A stretch of 64,000 nucleotides of DNA from CAVXFB01 sp963760935 (lineage in GTDB: Bacteria; Planctomycetota; Planctomycetia; Pirellulales; Thermoguttaceae). Shown here one piece after another: positions 47,279-56,944 of this stretch (its first letter is position 1; every line of letters starts with the position of its first letter). Under the pieces are notes generated by a model that did no database searches, was not told the origin of the DNA, and saw nothing but the letters and a program-made list of their open reading frames with translations. The stretch spans positions 62,001 to 126,000 of the forward strand of contig CAVXFB010000005.1 of the NCBI GenBank assembly GCA_963760935.1, written 5' to 3'. The position numbers were made by a program, and so were the translations under genes.

Positions 47279-50200
47279 TTAGGTAGGGTTGGGGCTTTCG
47301 GCTTGGCTGTGACCGAAAATCGCCAGCAGTGCCGGTAGCGCGATTAAGACAAGTGGAAGTTGCACAACCAAGCCAGAAATGATTGCAATGGCCAGTGGCT
47401 GTTGCATAGCGGCTCCCTGGCCGATTCCTAACGCCAACGGCAGGAGGGCCAGAATTGCCGCCAGGGTTGTCATGGCGATCGGTCGCATCCGGTATATGCC
47501 AGCCAGAACAAATCGTTCGCGTCCTTCGATGCTGTCGGCAGGCAAGTCATGGTATTCGGAGTAGTAGAATATTGCCACCTCCGTGACAATGCCGATCACC
47601 ATCGTCATTCCCATCATCGCGGTAATATTCAGTTCCGTGCTAGTTGCCCAGAGGCCAATAAACACGGCGGCAACTGCCATGAGCGTTGTCAGGAGCATTG
47701 CGATTGCCACGCGAAAACTCTCGTAAAGGAAGAGTAAGAGTACGAAGACGAGAATCACCGCCGACGCAAACACCATCGCCAATCCGCGAAAGGCAATCTG
47801 TTGCTGTTGGTAAAGGCCGCCGAGATCAAAATACACGTCGTTGGGCAAAAATCCGGGGCGACCCAGGATTTTTTTCACGCTTCGGATCGTCGAGCCCATG
47901 TCGCGGCCACTGATCCGGCCCGTGACGGCGACCATCCGCTTCAAGTTGTCGCGCATGATTTCGGGCTGGCCCGTAATCGTCTTGACCGTAGCTACACGAG
48001 TCAGCGGGAAAAGGTGACCGTCGGGGCGCGCAGACGCAGGGCGTTGAGATCCCGCATCGTCGCGCGGCTGTTGAAAGGAATCCAGACCCGCAGACCGATC
48101 ATCTGAGGACCATGCTCCATTTCCGTGGTGACAACTCCGGTAAGATAGCTCTGGAGTATTTGCGTAACAGAGTCAGGCGCAACGCCTTCCAGAGCCGCTT
48201 TCTCACGATCGACACGGATGTTCAAAGCGTCGCCGGCCAGCACAATCCCATTGTTGACATCCACCACCCCAGGTACCTTCTCGATGGCAGCGGCCACCTT
48301 CGGTGCCAAGCCCCGCAGCAGTTGCTCATTGTCCGAGTAGATTTTGATCTCAATCGGCTGAGGGACTGCCGTTAGGTCGCCAATCAGGTCTTCCATCAAC
48401 TGGGCCATTTCGATTTGGATTCCAGGCACGTCGTGCTCAATCCGAAGGCGGCACGTTGTCCATCACAGACTCGATGCCTGGCCGGGGAAATGGTTTGAGA
48501 CGCACGAAGAAGTCGCCTTGATTGGCCTCGGTAACCATGCCGCCGAGTTGAATGCCGGTTCGCCTCGAGTAGGTCTCAACCGCTGGCGTATTGCGGAGGA
48601 TGGCCTCGACTTGCCGCAACAAACGGTCGGTCTCTGAAAGCGACATGCCTGCTGCCGTGTGATAATCAAGAATGAATCCGCCCTCGTCCATCGCAGGCAT
48701 GAAGCCCGACCCCGTGCGCTGATAGGCGTACCAACCGGCGGCCAATAGAGACAAAAAGATAAGCAGGATCAGCCATGGAAATCGCAGCAGACGGCGCATC
48801 GTCCAGCCGTAACTTAGATGCGCCAACTGCGTGAGGAAGCCTCCTTCCTCGCGGTCGGCGTCCGCTTGCCGCAGCACGCGCGCCGCCAAGAGCGGCACGG
48901 CCAGCCACGCTACCAGGAAGGAAATGGCCAGACTGGCAGCCATCGTCAGCGAGAGAGCCTTGAAGAAGGCTCCGGTAACTCCAGTCAGAAAAGCCAACGG
49001 CGCGAAGATGATGATTGTCGAGGCCGATGATCCCGCCAAGGGCCGCGTGAACTCAGACACTGCCGTCGAGATGCGGCCATGGTAGTGACCCTCCCCAGAC
49101 CGCATCCGGCGCATCACGTGTTCGACCATCACGATGGCGTCGTCGATAATCAGCCCCACCGCCGCGGCCATTCCTCCCAAGGTCATAATGTTGAAGCTCA
49201 TGCCGAGAACCGACAACAACAAAACCGTCGCCGCCAGGACCACCGGCACGGTAACCGCCGCAATCAGCGTGATGCGGAGGTTGTCGAGGAATACCCACAG
49301 AACGGCTGCCGCTAGGAGGATGCCTATCAGCATAGTGTCGCGGACGCTTCTAGCCGAAGAGACGATCAACTGACTCTGGTCGTACCAGTTGGCAATGCGA
49401 ATCCCGGATGGCAAACGCCCCTTGAGACCGGCAAGTTGAGCCTTGATCTCTCGGCTAATCTCGACGGTGTTGCCGCCCGGTTGCTGGTAGACCTGGAACA
49501 GCACAGCATCATGGCCATCTGCCGTAACCCGCGTCCACCGCGGTTGAGTGCCGCGGCTAACGGTCGCCACGTCTTCCAACAGCACCAAGCCGTTGCCGCC
49601 CGAGCGGAGCACCGTCTGTCCAATCTGATCGAAGTCGCGGAACTGGGTGTCGGAAACGATCAAGTAAAGCTTGTCGTGGTCCTCCATGCGGCCCACGGCG
49701 GTAATGATGTTAGCTGCCGAAAGCGCCTTGGCTACTTCGTCCAGACTGAGCCCAAAGGAATCGAGTTTAGCCGGATTAACAATCACCTGATATTCGGCAG
49801 TGGCTCCACCGAGGACACCGATGTCGGCCACGCCGGCCACCGTGGAGAGGACCGGCCGAATTTGGTAAAGTGCCAGATCGCGCAACTCGACCAGGGAGTG
49901 AGTGTCGGAAGTAAGACTGTAGCCCAGGACGGGAAAGACGGTGGGGTCCATACGGCGGACCTCGAAGCTCGTGCCGGCCGGCAAAGCGGCAAGTTTCTGG
50001 TTGATGGCTGACTGGACCTCCAGCATGGCCGAAACCATATCCCGCCCCCACTCAAAATTGATCGAAACGTCGGCGCTCCCGCGACTCGTGGTCGAACGGA
50101 CGCTGCGCACGCCGGGCACGGCACGGACCGCCTCTTCAACGGGCCAGGTCACTTCGATCGCCATTCGCTCCGCCGGCCGATCTCCCGCATCGAGGCTCAC

Positions 50201-50338
50201 TGCGATCCGCGGGAAACTCACACTGGGAAACAAGCTCACCGGCAGGCTCAAGCCGCGCCATACTCCGGCAAACGCGAATGCGAATAGGAGAAACAGGATC
50301 GACCGATAGTGAGACTGGACCCACTGGGCGAACTTCAT
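47279..50338 (-). CDS. RND efflux permease (second), two compensating frameshifts
   Basis: About 1,019 aa after repair. The start MKFAQWVQSHYRSILFLLFA and the TM4 segment GLIIDDAIVMVEHVMRRM identify an RND permease. Its single rather than paired acidic context and overall sequence are intermediate between HAE1 and HME classes, so substrate (drug versus metal) is uncertain. One extra base near 48449-48453 (restoring VMDNVRLRIEHDVPG) and one missing base in a G run at 48023-48026 (restoring RAPDGHLFPLTRVATV) cancel out. The adaptor gene overlaps its start by 4 bp. Confidence 0.9.
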
Positions 50339-51444
50339 GGACCAGACTCCACTTGTACGGCCATGCCGTCTTGTAGTTCAGCATTGCCCTGGACGACCAC
50401 CTGCTGACCTTCCCGTAGGTCGCCGCCGAGCACCTGGACTTGCCGGTCGTTTTCCATGCCCACCTGAACGATGTGCTTTACTGCGCGGCCGTCCTCGACG
50501 GTATACGCAATGTATTGGCCCTCTTCGGGCAGCACGGCCGCGCGCGGCAAGACCAGCACCTCCCCGGCGGCAACCTGGATTCTTCCTTCGATGAAGTCGT
50601 TCAACAGCAATCGGGCGTTAGGTGGCAAGCTTACGAACACGTCCGCTAAGCGAGTCTGCGGGTTTACTTCCCACGTAATCAGGTGGATCTGCCCAGTGAT
50701 CGCCTGACTTTCCGCGGCATTGACAGGCAGGAGGTGGACCGGCTGGCCAACGTGGAGATTGGGCAGGTCTTCGTTCTCGATCCCCAGCCGTACGTTGATC
50801 TGATTTTGGCCGATAGTTGCCAGCAGCGATGCTCCGGCGGCCACAATCTGCCCCTCTTGCACGTCGACACGGCTGACCATGCCCTTGGCTTCCGCGCGGA
50901 TCAATTGCGAGCCGTTGATGCCACGCTCTTGAAGGCTTTTCAAGCGTAGTTCGGCGACTTGATATTGTTGTTGGGCTTGGAGCAGGTCGGCTCGCGTTGC
51001 CAACTTCAGTTGGACACGCTCTTTGACAAGTTTCAGTTCGGACTGCGCCGTATCGCGGCTGTCGCGGGCTTCGTTGAGTTGCAGCAATGTGTCGGGGCTC
51101 GGTTCGATCTCGATCAAGGGATCGGCGGCAGCAATCGTCTGACCCGGCCTGACCAATACTTTGACGACTCGCGACTCAAACGGCTCGCTTACAACTTGCG
51201 TCTTTCCCAAGGCAGCGACTACGGAACCATAGGCCGTCAACGGTTCCTCCATGTGCTGCCGTTTCAGGTGCGCGACGCGAACCTTGGCACGTGGAGAGCC
51301 TTCCGGTACGGGGGGCTCCCGTCCGGCGGCGTCGACCGTTTCCTGCGAATGTGTTCCATACCAATACCCTGCGACGCTGGCGGCAACAATGGCGGCCAAC
51401 ACCCCGAGCACCAGCATTGGGCTGATCCAGCGCCGAGAGGTCAT
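50335..51444 (-). CDS. RND efflux periplasmic adaptor (second)
   Basis: A 369-aa membrane-fusion protein anchored by an N-terminal helix (ISPMLVLGVLAAIVAASVAG). Lipoyl halves (RVVKVLVRPGQTIAAADPLIEIEP; GMVSRVDVQEGQIVAAGASLL) flank a coiled-coil hairpin at about residues 118-165. It links the inner-membrane pump to the outer-membrane factor. It overlaps both neighbours by 4 bp (ATGA), so the three genes form one tightly coupled operon, in the order channel, adaptor, pump. Confidence 0.94.
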   Translation of the reverse strand: MTSRRWISPMLVLGVLAAIVAASVAGYWYGTHSQETVDAAGREPPVPEGSPRAKVRVAHLKRQHMEEPLTAYGSVVAALGKTQVVSEPFESRVVKVLVRPGQTIAAADPLIEIEPSPDTLLQLNEARDSRDTAQSELKLVKERVQLKLATRADLLQAQQQYQVAELRLKSLQERGINGSQLIRAEAKGMVSRVDVQEGQIVAAGASLLATIGQNQINVRLGIENEDLPNLHVGQPVHLLPVNAAESQAITGQIHLITWEVNPQTRLADVFVSLPPNARLLLNDFIEGRIQVAAGEVLVLPRAAVLPEEGQYIAYTVEDGRAVKHIVQVGMENDRQVQVLGGDLREGQQVVVQGNAELQDGMAVQVESGP

Positions 51445-52869
51445 CGTTGCACTCCAGTGTTCTGAGGTTGAGGGGGCGGGATCGTCTCCGGTTGTGGAAC
51501 CGACGTGACGCAGAATATCTGATATAGTCCCGTCTCCAGCTCCAGCGCAATCCGGGCCTCCACCATTTGTTGCTGAAACTTGAGGATGTCGATCCGTTTT
51601 TGTGTGAGATCGTTCCAGGCTGTGTAATAACTGAGCACGTCGGCTTGACCGGCGTCCACTGCCGCTCGATACGTCTCCACAAGCCGCTGAAGCCCCGGCA
51701 CGGCATCTTGAGCCGTCTTAATCTGTGTATTCAGCCAACGAATCTCAGTCAAGTATTTTACTACGTTGGAGCGCGTCTCGAACACCCGGTTCACATACTC
51801 GTCATACAGCGTTTGGCGAGTGGCTCTTTCCTCGGCAATATGGCCCTGATTACGGTCGAAGATCGGCACGCCGACCGCTATGCCAAACCCGGTGGCGACC
51901 ACGCCCGTGTTATCCCGCGACTGAGTCACGCCAAGATTGAACTTTGGAAACTGGTCCAAGACTGCTGCACGAACAGTGGCTTCCTGACTTTGATAACCAT
52001 AGCGCAAGGCCACCAAGTCCAAACGTCTTTGGTCGAGATCCGCCAACAGTTCGGCTGGCGGCGGTGGCTCCAGATGATCTGGCAACGTGGTGTTTTCTTC
52101 AACGGCGACTTGGGTCTCCGCCGGCAATCCCAGGACAAGGTTCAACTCCACCGATTGTTCGTCTGTCTGTCTCTGAAGGTCCAAGAGATTGGCATGCGCT
52201 TGATAGCTTGCCGTTTCCGCCGCCGCGAGAACCAGTTCGGTCGTCAGCCCCCTCTTGATGGCTTCGCGAATCACCGCCAGATTGTCCTGCAGTCTTCGAT
52301 CCATCTCGCTTGCCAGCGCAGTCTCCCGAATCAGCGACAGCTTCCGATAGACGGCCGTCTTGGCTGATTCGGCGATCTGCCATTCCTTCCAGGCAATGTC
52401 CAAAACCACCTTTTGCGGCTGCAATGAAGCTGCCTCAACTTTCGCCCGGTGGCTGATCAGATCAGAGACGTCCCAATTCAAGCCAAACCCGAAAGCATTC
52501 ACGGTGTTCGGCTCCAGCCCACTGGTAGGAAACTCGGGCGTGTAGGTGAATTGCGGATTCGGGAGCAAGCGAGCCTGGAGCAACTGCGCAGACTGTGCCA
52601 CGGCGATCCCGTTCTGCACGCAACGACGGGTTGACCAAGACCGCCAAGACCGCCGCTTCGTCTGGCGACAAACCGTTACCAAAATCGAAAGGAATCGGCT
52701 TGAGAATCGGATGGGCCAGGTTTTGGGCCTGAAGAGAGATGACGCCCATGTCCGGGGGAGCGAGCTTTTCTGCAACTCCCTCCCGAGTAAGCGGCATCGG
52801 GTGGTAGGTGGCGCAGCCTGCTAACAAAACGGCTGCGACGAACGCGGCGACTAGGTATCCACTGCGCAT
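51441..52869 (-). CDS. Outer-membrane efflux factor (TolC family, CusC-like), frameshifted
   Basis: About 475 aa after repair. The ATG at 52869 begins a lipoprotein signal with lipobox VLLAGCATY, near residue 15. After NPSLRAE near residue 75 the frame changes (one extra or two missing bases at about 52600-52612) and continues with GIAVAQSAQLLQARLLPNPQF, the family's hallmark first helix. The rest has two efflux repeats and RSNVVKYLTEIRWL-type helices. First gene of the second RND operon. Confidence 0.88.
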
Positions 52870-53247
52870 CCACACCCCCCGTCCAGCCACGCGCCAGCCT
52901 TCTGCCGACCTTTCGGTCGGAGTCAACTGTATGCGGTCCAGACTTGTCTACCATGACCCGGATCAAAGGATGTATCGGTTGTACAAGCTGTAGCGATTAG
53001 GATTACTTTCATACACCACACTGCAGACATGCTGTAATGCACCCCGAGCCGGTGGTGCACGCCCAACAAAGGTCACCGGGGCGAAGGTCTGAGACCAAGG
53101 GAGAGTTGGGTCGCGGCCGCTTCCGCCACGCCGACAAGAATAGGACTCACCAACAGTCGTCGTAAGTCCTTGTGCTATTCCAGTGCGGGAACCGGGACTA
53201 CGACCGCGCTCGTTGGACTTGCCAAACCGGCCAAGGCGATCCTGCCG
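52870..53247. other. Upstream region of the second RND operon
   Basis: This 378-bp gap contains a perfect 6-bp hairpin with a GAAA-type loop at 52905-52920 (CCGACC/GGTCGG) in the likely 5' leader of the efflux operon. I see no clear promoter, operator or coding sequence. The 53.0-53.2 kb part also lies downstream of the PilZ gene. Confidence 0.45.
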
Positions 53248-53739
53248 TCATTTGTCCCGCGAGCGACGAATCTTTCCGATCAGCCGCGTGAACCGACTCG
53301 CCTTTTGTGGAGATGCGGGAGGCTCGTTGGGCAGCGGGCCACTACCGACGCGAGCGCACCCCAGGCGAAAACAAGGGCCGTCGGCGCTGGCGCCAGCGAC
53401 TTTGGACGGGGCCACCGGCGTGATGTGAACGACCCGGATGACGAACCACCCTACGCCTGTTTGAAGATGAACCCTTTGGCCAATCGTGAGACCGTTAAGA
53501 TCGCCCACCAATACTGCAAAGCCGCGTTCCGAATGGTTCTCGAGCAACGCTGAAGAGACGTTTGCCCCGACCTTTACTTGGCAATGCTGGCTCGTTTGCA
53601 GCACGTTACGGCGACGTGATTTGCGTTCGTCATGGGTCCAAGTCGACGGAATATCGTCTATCGAGTCCTGGGGCATGTTTTCGTTCACCACCGACAATGA
53701 GTCATTCATCCCGGATTCAAAGACATATTTCGAGGGCAT
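53248..53739 (-). CDS. PilZ-domain protein (putative c-di-GMP receptor)
   Basis: A 163-aa protein embedded in a longer open frame. The ATG at 53739 follows AAGAAGGT and gives a natural N-terminus (MPSKYVFESGMNDSLS). The c-di-GMP-binding motifs of PilZ domains are visible: RKSRRR (RxxxR) near residue 48 and ENHSERGFAVLVG (NxSxxG) near residue 73. GVGWFVIRVVHI closes the barrel. A basic, Ser/Pro-rich tail follows. Such proteins couple c-di-GMP to motility or surface polysaccharide. The upstream part of the open frame is antisense to prs and is not coding. Confidence 0.75.
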   Translation of the reverse strand: MPSKYVFESGMNDSLSVVNENMPQDSIDDIPSTWTHDERKSRRRNVLQTSQHCQVKVGANVSSALLENHSERGFAVLVGDLNGLTIGQRVHLQTGVGWFVIRVVHITPVAPSKVAGASADGPCFRLGCARVGSGPLPNEPPASPQKASRFTRLIGKIRRSRDK

Positions 53740-53877
53740 ATTGGGACCTTCTTTGCGCCAATCGAATGGTTGGATTCGGGACGTCTGCTCCTCTAAGTAT
53801 AGAGTCCAAAGGCCGGCCCGGTGCTGCGGCGGAACCGCCCGATTTCTAATCCGATCGCTACAACCGGCATTCTGTAG

Positions 53878-54168
53878 TGGATAACCTCCTCGGCAGACCT
53901 GGTTGACGCAATGCTGAATTTTGGTGACGAGCCGGGAGCCAACGGCACCCGGCAAATTTGCTTTGCGGCCACGCGCGGTCTGCTGGTGAGCGAAGCGATC
54001 CAACGCTTGCAAGAGGCGCCCATCGACGGCCTGATCCTGACCGACACAATCCCCGTGCCGTTGGAGAAACACATTCCGACGCTCAAAATCCTCGGCGTGG
54101 CCCCGCTGTTGGGCGAAGCGATCAAGCGCATCCACCGCAACGAGTCGGTCAGTCGCCTGTTCGTTTAG
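53878..54168 (+). pseudogene. prs: 3' fragment of ribose-phosphate pyrophosphokinase gene
   Basis: About 96 codons, starting after an in-frame stop at 53875-53877, match the C-terminal third of Prs: ATRGLLVSEAIQRL, DGLILTDTIPVPLEK, KILGVAPLLGEAIKRIH and NESVSRLF. The first 220 or so residues, including the ATP-binding and catalytic flexible loop, are missing from the upstream sequence. Prs is needed for PRPP synthesis in nearly all cells, so an intact copy should be elsewhere, or the window is misjoined or heavily mis-sequenced near 53.87 kb. Its usual neighbour rplY is 2 kb downstream. Confidence 0.82.
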
Positions 54169-54319
54169 GGGAAACGATTTGATACGCCGCAATATCGATG
54201 TCGCGGCGTGCATGCGAAACACGGATACCGACTTTTCGCATCCCTCGCAGCTCGACCAATTCGATCTCGCCGTTGTCGAGTTCCGGGTCGAACTCAACAA
54301 CGGGGGAGTTCATCAGCAT
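54149..54319 (-). CDS. Small hypothetical protein (56 aa)
   Basis: A short frame of 56 codons with an excellent ribosome site (GGAGGAGGAG, about 8 bp before ATG). The product is acidic at the N-terminus (MNSPVVEFDPELDNGEIELV) and then basic (RGMRKVGIRVSHARRDIDIA). Its end overlaps the end of the prs fragment by 20 bp on the other strand. It is probably real because of the start signal and GC-rich third positions. No family is recognised. Confidence 0.55.
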   Translation of the reverse strand: MLMNSPVVEFDPELDNGEIELVELRGMRKVGIRVSHARRDIDIAAYQIVSPKRTGD

Positions 54320-54403
54320 TCTCCAACTCCTCCTCCGGTGATCATCTCAAAGTGCTTTTGGCCACCACGTTGTCGTGCGGCACGACTCAGTTGAGACGGA
54401 CGG

Positions 54404-55951
54404 CTACTTTGCCGTGGGGACCTTACCGTTGTTGGCCAGAAAATCCTGAAGCAAGGCCCATGCCTGCGGTACGTTCTGCCGCAGACGCGCGATAGCGGCT
54501 GGATCGAGGTGCGCGAGCGTCATCGGCACAGTTCGCACGTCCGACTCAGCGCGGCCCGCTTCGCGCGAGTATTTGTATTCGTAGGTAAACCAGCCGCGTT
54601 CATCCAGCCTCACGCCCGGATATCGCTTGTCGGGAACCGTAATATAGAACTCCCCGCGCGTGTCGCCGCGTGCCGTGGCGCCGCCGGCGGCAAGTCTCTG
54701 CCGGCGTGAAAGATTCGTGTACAATTCCTCAGCGACGATTACAGCCGGGTCGACCAAAGCCACGTCGGCAGCCATGTGCTCCCGATACACGTAGCGACCC
54801 TCTTCCTGATAGTCGAACAACCGTCGCAACTCGGCCCTGATCGCCGGCGCGTAGTAGGGGAAGTGAGTGCAGCCAAGTATAACCGCCCGCAACGGCCGGG
54901 CGTTCGGCGTGCGGCGAAGGCTTTCCAGTAAACTCACGACGTCGTAGTGAACGTAGTTGCCGATCGAGTTGATTTGGAGGGTTTCAGGGTTATTTCGCTG
55001 ACCTGCAAGCAACATCCGGTGCGCTGAAAAATCAAAGCCATACCGCGGCAGCAAACGCGGATCGATGGGTGCCCGCCGGTTGTCGAACGAGGGTCCGCGA
55101 TAATCCCCGCGGGGCTGATCGCTCGCACAAAGCTGCACGATGAATTCCCTCGCGCCATCAATTGCCCCCGCCAGTCCCAGACTGCCCTGCTGGACCACGT
55201 CGATCGAATCATGCAAACCGTACTGGGCGGCCAGATGCCGCAATGCGGCCGGATAAGCCCCGGTGGACACCGTGCCCTCGGTGGCCAGCACACCGACCGT
55301 GCCATTTCCTGCGTGCTGCAAAACTTGCAGCGCGCCACGGGCGCCGGCGTCTACCACTCCGATCACTTGAATATCGAGCCCGGCCTTGGCAATCATAGAT
55401 TCCAGGTCGGCCTTGCCGTATGCCGTGGCCGTGTTGCAGGCAATGACCAGCGCCTTGATCAGGCGCTTGTCAGACCGCGGCTGAAGCGACTCGGCCGATG
55501 AAAAATATTCTCTGCCCAGCAAGAATAGACCGTCGTGTCGAATGCGTTCCAATAGGAAACCAGTCTTTTCTGCATTGGCGTAGTTGCCGTACGGCATGTT
55601 GGCCTGATCGGCCAGGAAGACGAAGCGCTCGCGGCAGAAGTCGGGCGTGGCATCGGCTCGGCCCACAAGTCCGGCATTGGAATTATCGAAGGCGTCGAGC
55701 TTGAGAATTTCATCCAGCACCGCCAATCCACCCGTTCCGGAGTCAAACACGCCGATGGGCAATTCGGCCCAGTCTGGGCTGCGAACCGCCGGCCGATACG
55801 TCTCACGCACGCGGGAGGCCATTTCGTCAGCTTCGTCAGCAGCCGAATGGGGCGGCGCCGCGGCCTCGACAGCCGCCGGTTGTCCGACAGCCGGCACGAA
55901 CATCAGTGCCCACAGCGTCGCGCACAGTGAAAGCTCTGCCAGTGCATGCAT
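54404..55951 (-). CDS. Exported glutamate/aspartate racemase-like protein
   Basis: A 515-aa protein, about twice the size of MurI. The ATG at 55951 follows GGAGG and starts a signal peptide (MHALAELSLCATLWALMFVP). The racemase domain is recognisable by VFDSGTGGLAVLDEI, the first catalytic Cys in LVIACNTATAYGK and the second in VILGCTHFPYYA. Long insertions (around FLADQANMPYGNYANAEK and NNPETLQINS) and a C-terminal 120-aa extension are unusual. Normal MurI is cytoplasmic and makes D-Glu for peptidoglycan; an exported form suggests another racemisation role. Activity is inferred from motifs. Confidence 0.85.
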   Translation of the reverse strand: MHALAELSLCATLWALMFVPAVGQPAAVEAAAPPHSAADEADEMASRVRETYRPAVRSPDWAELPIGVFDSGTGGLAVLDEILKLDAFDNSNAGLVGRADATPDFCRERFVFLADQANMPYGNYANAEKTGFLLERIRHDGLFLLGREYFSSAESLQPRSDKRLIKALVIACNTATAYGKADLESMIAKAGLDIQVIGVVDAGARGALQVLQHAGNGTVGVLATEGTVSTGAYPAALRHLAAQYGLHDSIDVVQQGSLGLAGAIDGAREFIVQLCASDQPRGDYRGPSFDNRRAPIDPRLLPRYGFDFSAHRMLLAGQRNNPETLQINSIGNYVHYDVVSLLESLRRTPNARPLRAVILGCTHFPYYAPAIRAELRRLFDYQEEGRYVYREHMAADVALVDPAVIVAEELYTNLSRRQRLAAGGATARGDTRGEFYITVPDKRYPGVRLDERGWFTYEYKYSREAGRAESDVRTVPMTLAHLDPAAIARLRQNVPQAWALLQDFLANNGKVPTAK

Positions 55952-56200
55952 GAAACGTCCTCCAGCTACATCGATCTCCTGGAGCACGTATTCTCGCCTG
56001 CGAGCCACGGCGGAGTCAACCCAGAACCCACCAATACGGAGGGTGCCATCGTTTCGCTGGAATCCACGGCGATGGTCCGCCTACCTTTTGTCAGACAAAT
56101 TTCTTCCCCCGGGGTTGCATTTCTCTGGGATTGCGGGAAAATGAGCGATTCGCCTAGTGGCGAGCAAGATAGACCTGCGTACTAGTTTCCGAGGATGGCC

Positions 56201-56830
56201 ATGGCGCTGCAGTTAGCGGTTGAGTCGCGTGCAAACCGGGGAAAACACGAAAATCGGCGGCTTCGCCGGGCGGGGCACGTCCCTGCCGTGTTGTACGGAC
56301 ACGGGCTGGAGAGCGTGGCGCTGGCCGTGGGGGCCGACGACGTGTCGGACGCCATCCGCCACGGTAGCCGTCTGGTCAGCCTGACCGGGGCGGTCAACGA
56401 ATCGGCCTTCATCCGCGAGCTCCAGTGGGACACATGGGGGACGCACATCCTGCATGTCGATTTCACGCGAATTTCCGAGCACGAGATCGTCGAAGTCCGC
56501 GTGCCGGTCGAGCTTCGCGGCGAAGCTCCTGGCGTACGTGAGGGGGGCGTCGTGGTGCAGCACATCCACGAGGTCGAAATCGCCTGCCCGGCCTCGGGAA
56601 TTCCCGAGAAGCTGGCGGTCAACATTAACCACTTGGCACTCAACCAGTCGATTTTGTTGAGCGACTTGGAATTGCCGCAAGGGGCGACGGTTGTGGCGTC
56701 CGACTTGGCCGAAGCGGTCGTCGAGTGCACGATTCCTGTCGAAGCCCCCGAGGAATTGGGTGGCGAAGGCGTGGTCGAGCCGGAAGTTATTGGCGCGAAG
56801 GAAAAGGAGGGCGAGGAGGAGGAATCGTAA
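56201..56830 (+). CDS. rplY: Ribosomal protein bL25 (Ctc type)
   Basis: A 209-aa long-form L25, which binds 5S rRNA. The N-terminal half matches L25 (RLRRAGHVPAVLYGHG; FIRELQWDTWGTHILHVDF), and the C-terminal beta domain (GGVVVQHIHEVEIACPASGIPEKL) is the CTC extension of general-stress proteins. The second ATG (56201) fits the GAGGA spacing better than the first (56195). An acidic tail (EKEGEEEES) closes the protein. It opens the rplY-pth-rpsF-ssb-rplI cluster. Confidence 0.93.
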   Translation: MALQLAVESRANRGKHENRRLRRAGHVPAVLYGHGLESVALAVGADDVSDAIRHGSRLVSLTGAVNESAFIRELQWDTWGTHILHVDFTRISEHEIVEVRVPVELRGEAPGVREGGVVVQHIHEVEIACPASGIPEKLAVNINHLALNQSILLSDLELPQGATVVASDLAEAVVECTIPVEAPEELGGEGVVEPEVIGAKEKEGEEEES

Positions 56831-56944
56831 CGTCGGCGGAATCGGCTCTGATGTGCTCCTCACGCTCGTAGGGTGGGTTGAGCGCAACGAGCTCCACCGT
56901 GAATCGGCGACTGCGGTCGCCTCCTGCAAGTGGGAGTGCCGCCG

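Noticed and set aside
53740..54300. N-terminal 187 codons of a 350-codon minus-strand frame
   Set aside because: It lies antisense to the prs remnant, has biased composition and no ribosome site; only the PilZ portion beginning at 53739 has protein character.
54179..54394. 71-codon plus-strand frame
   Set aside because: It is the antisense of the 56-codon minus-strand gene, which has a far better ribosome site.
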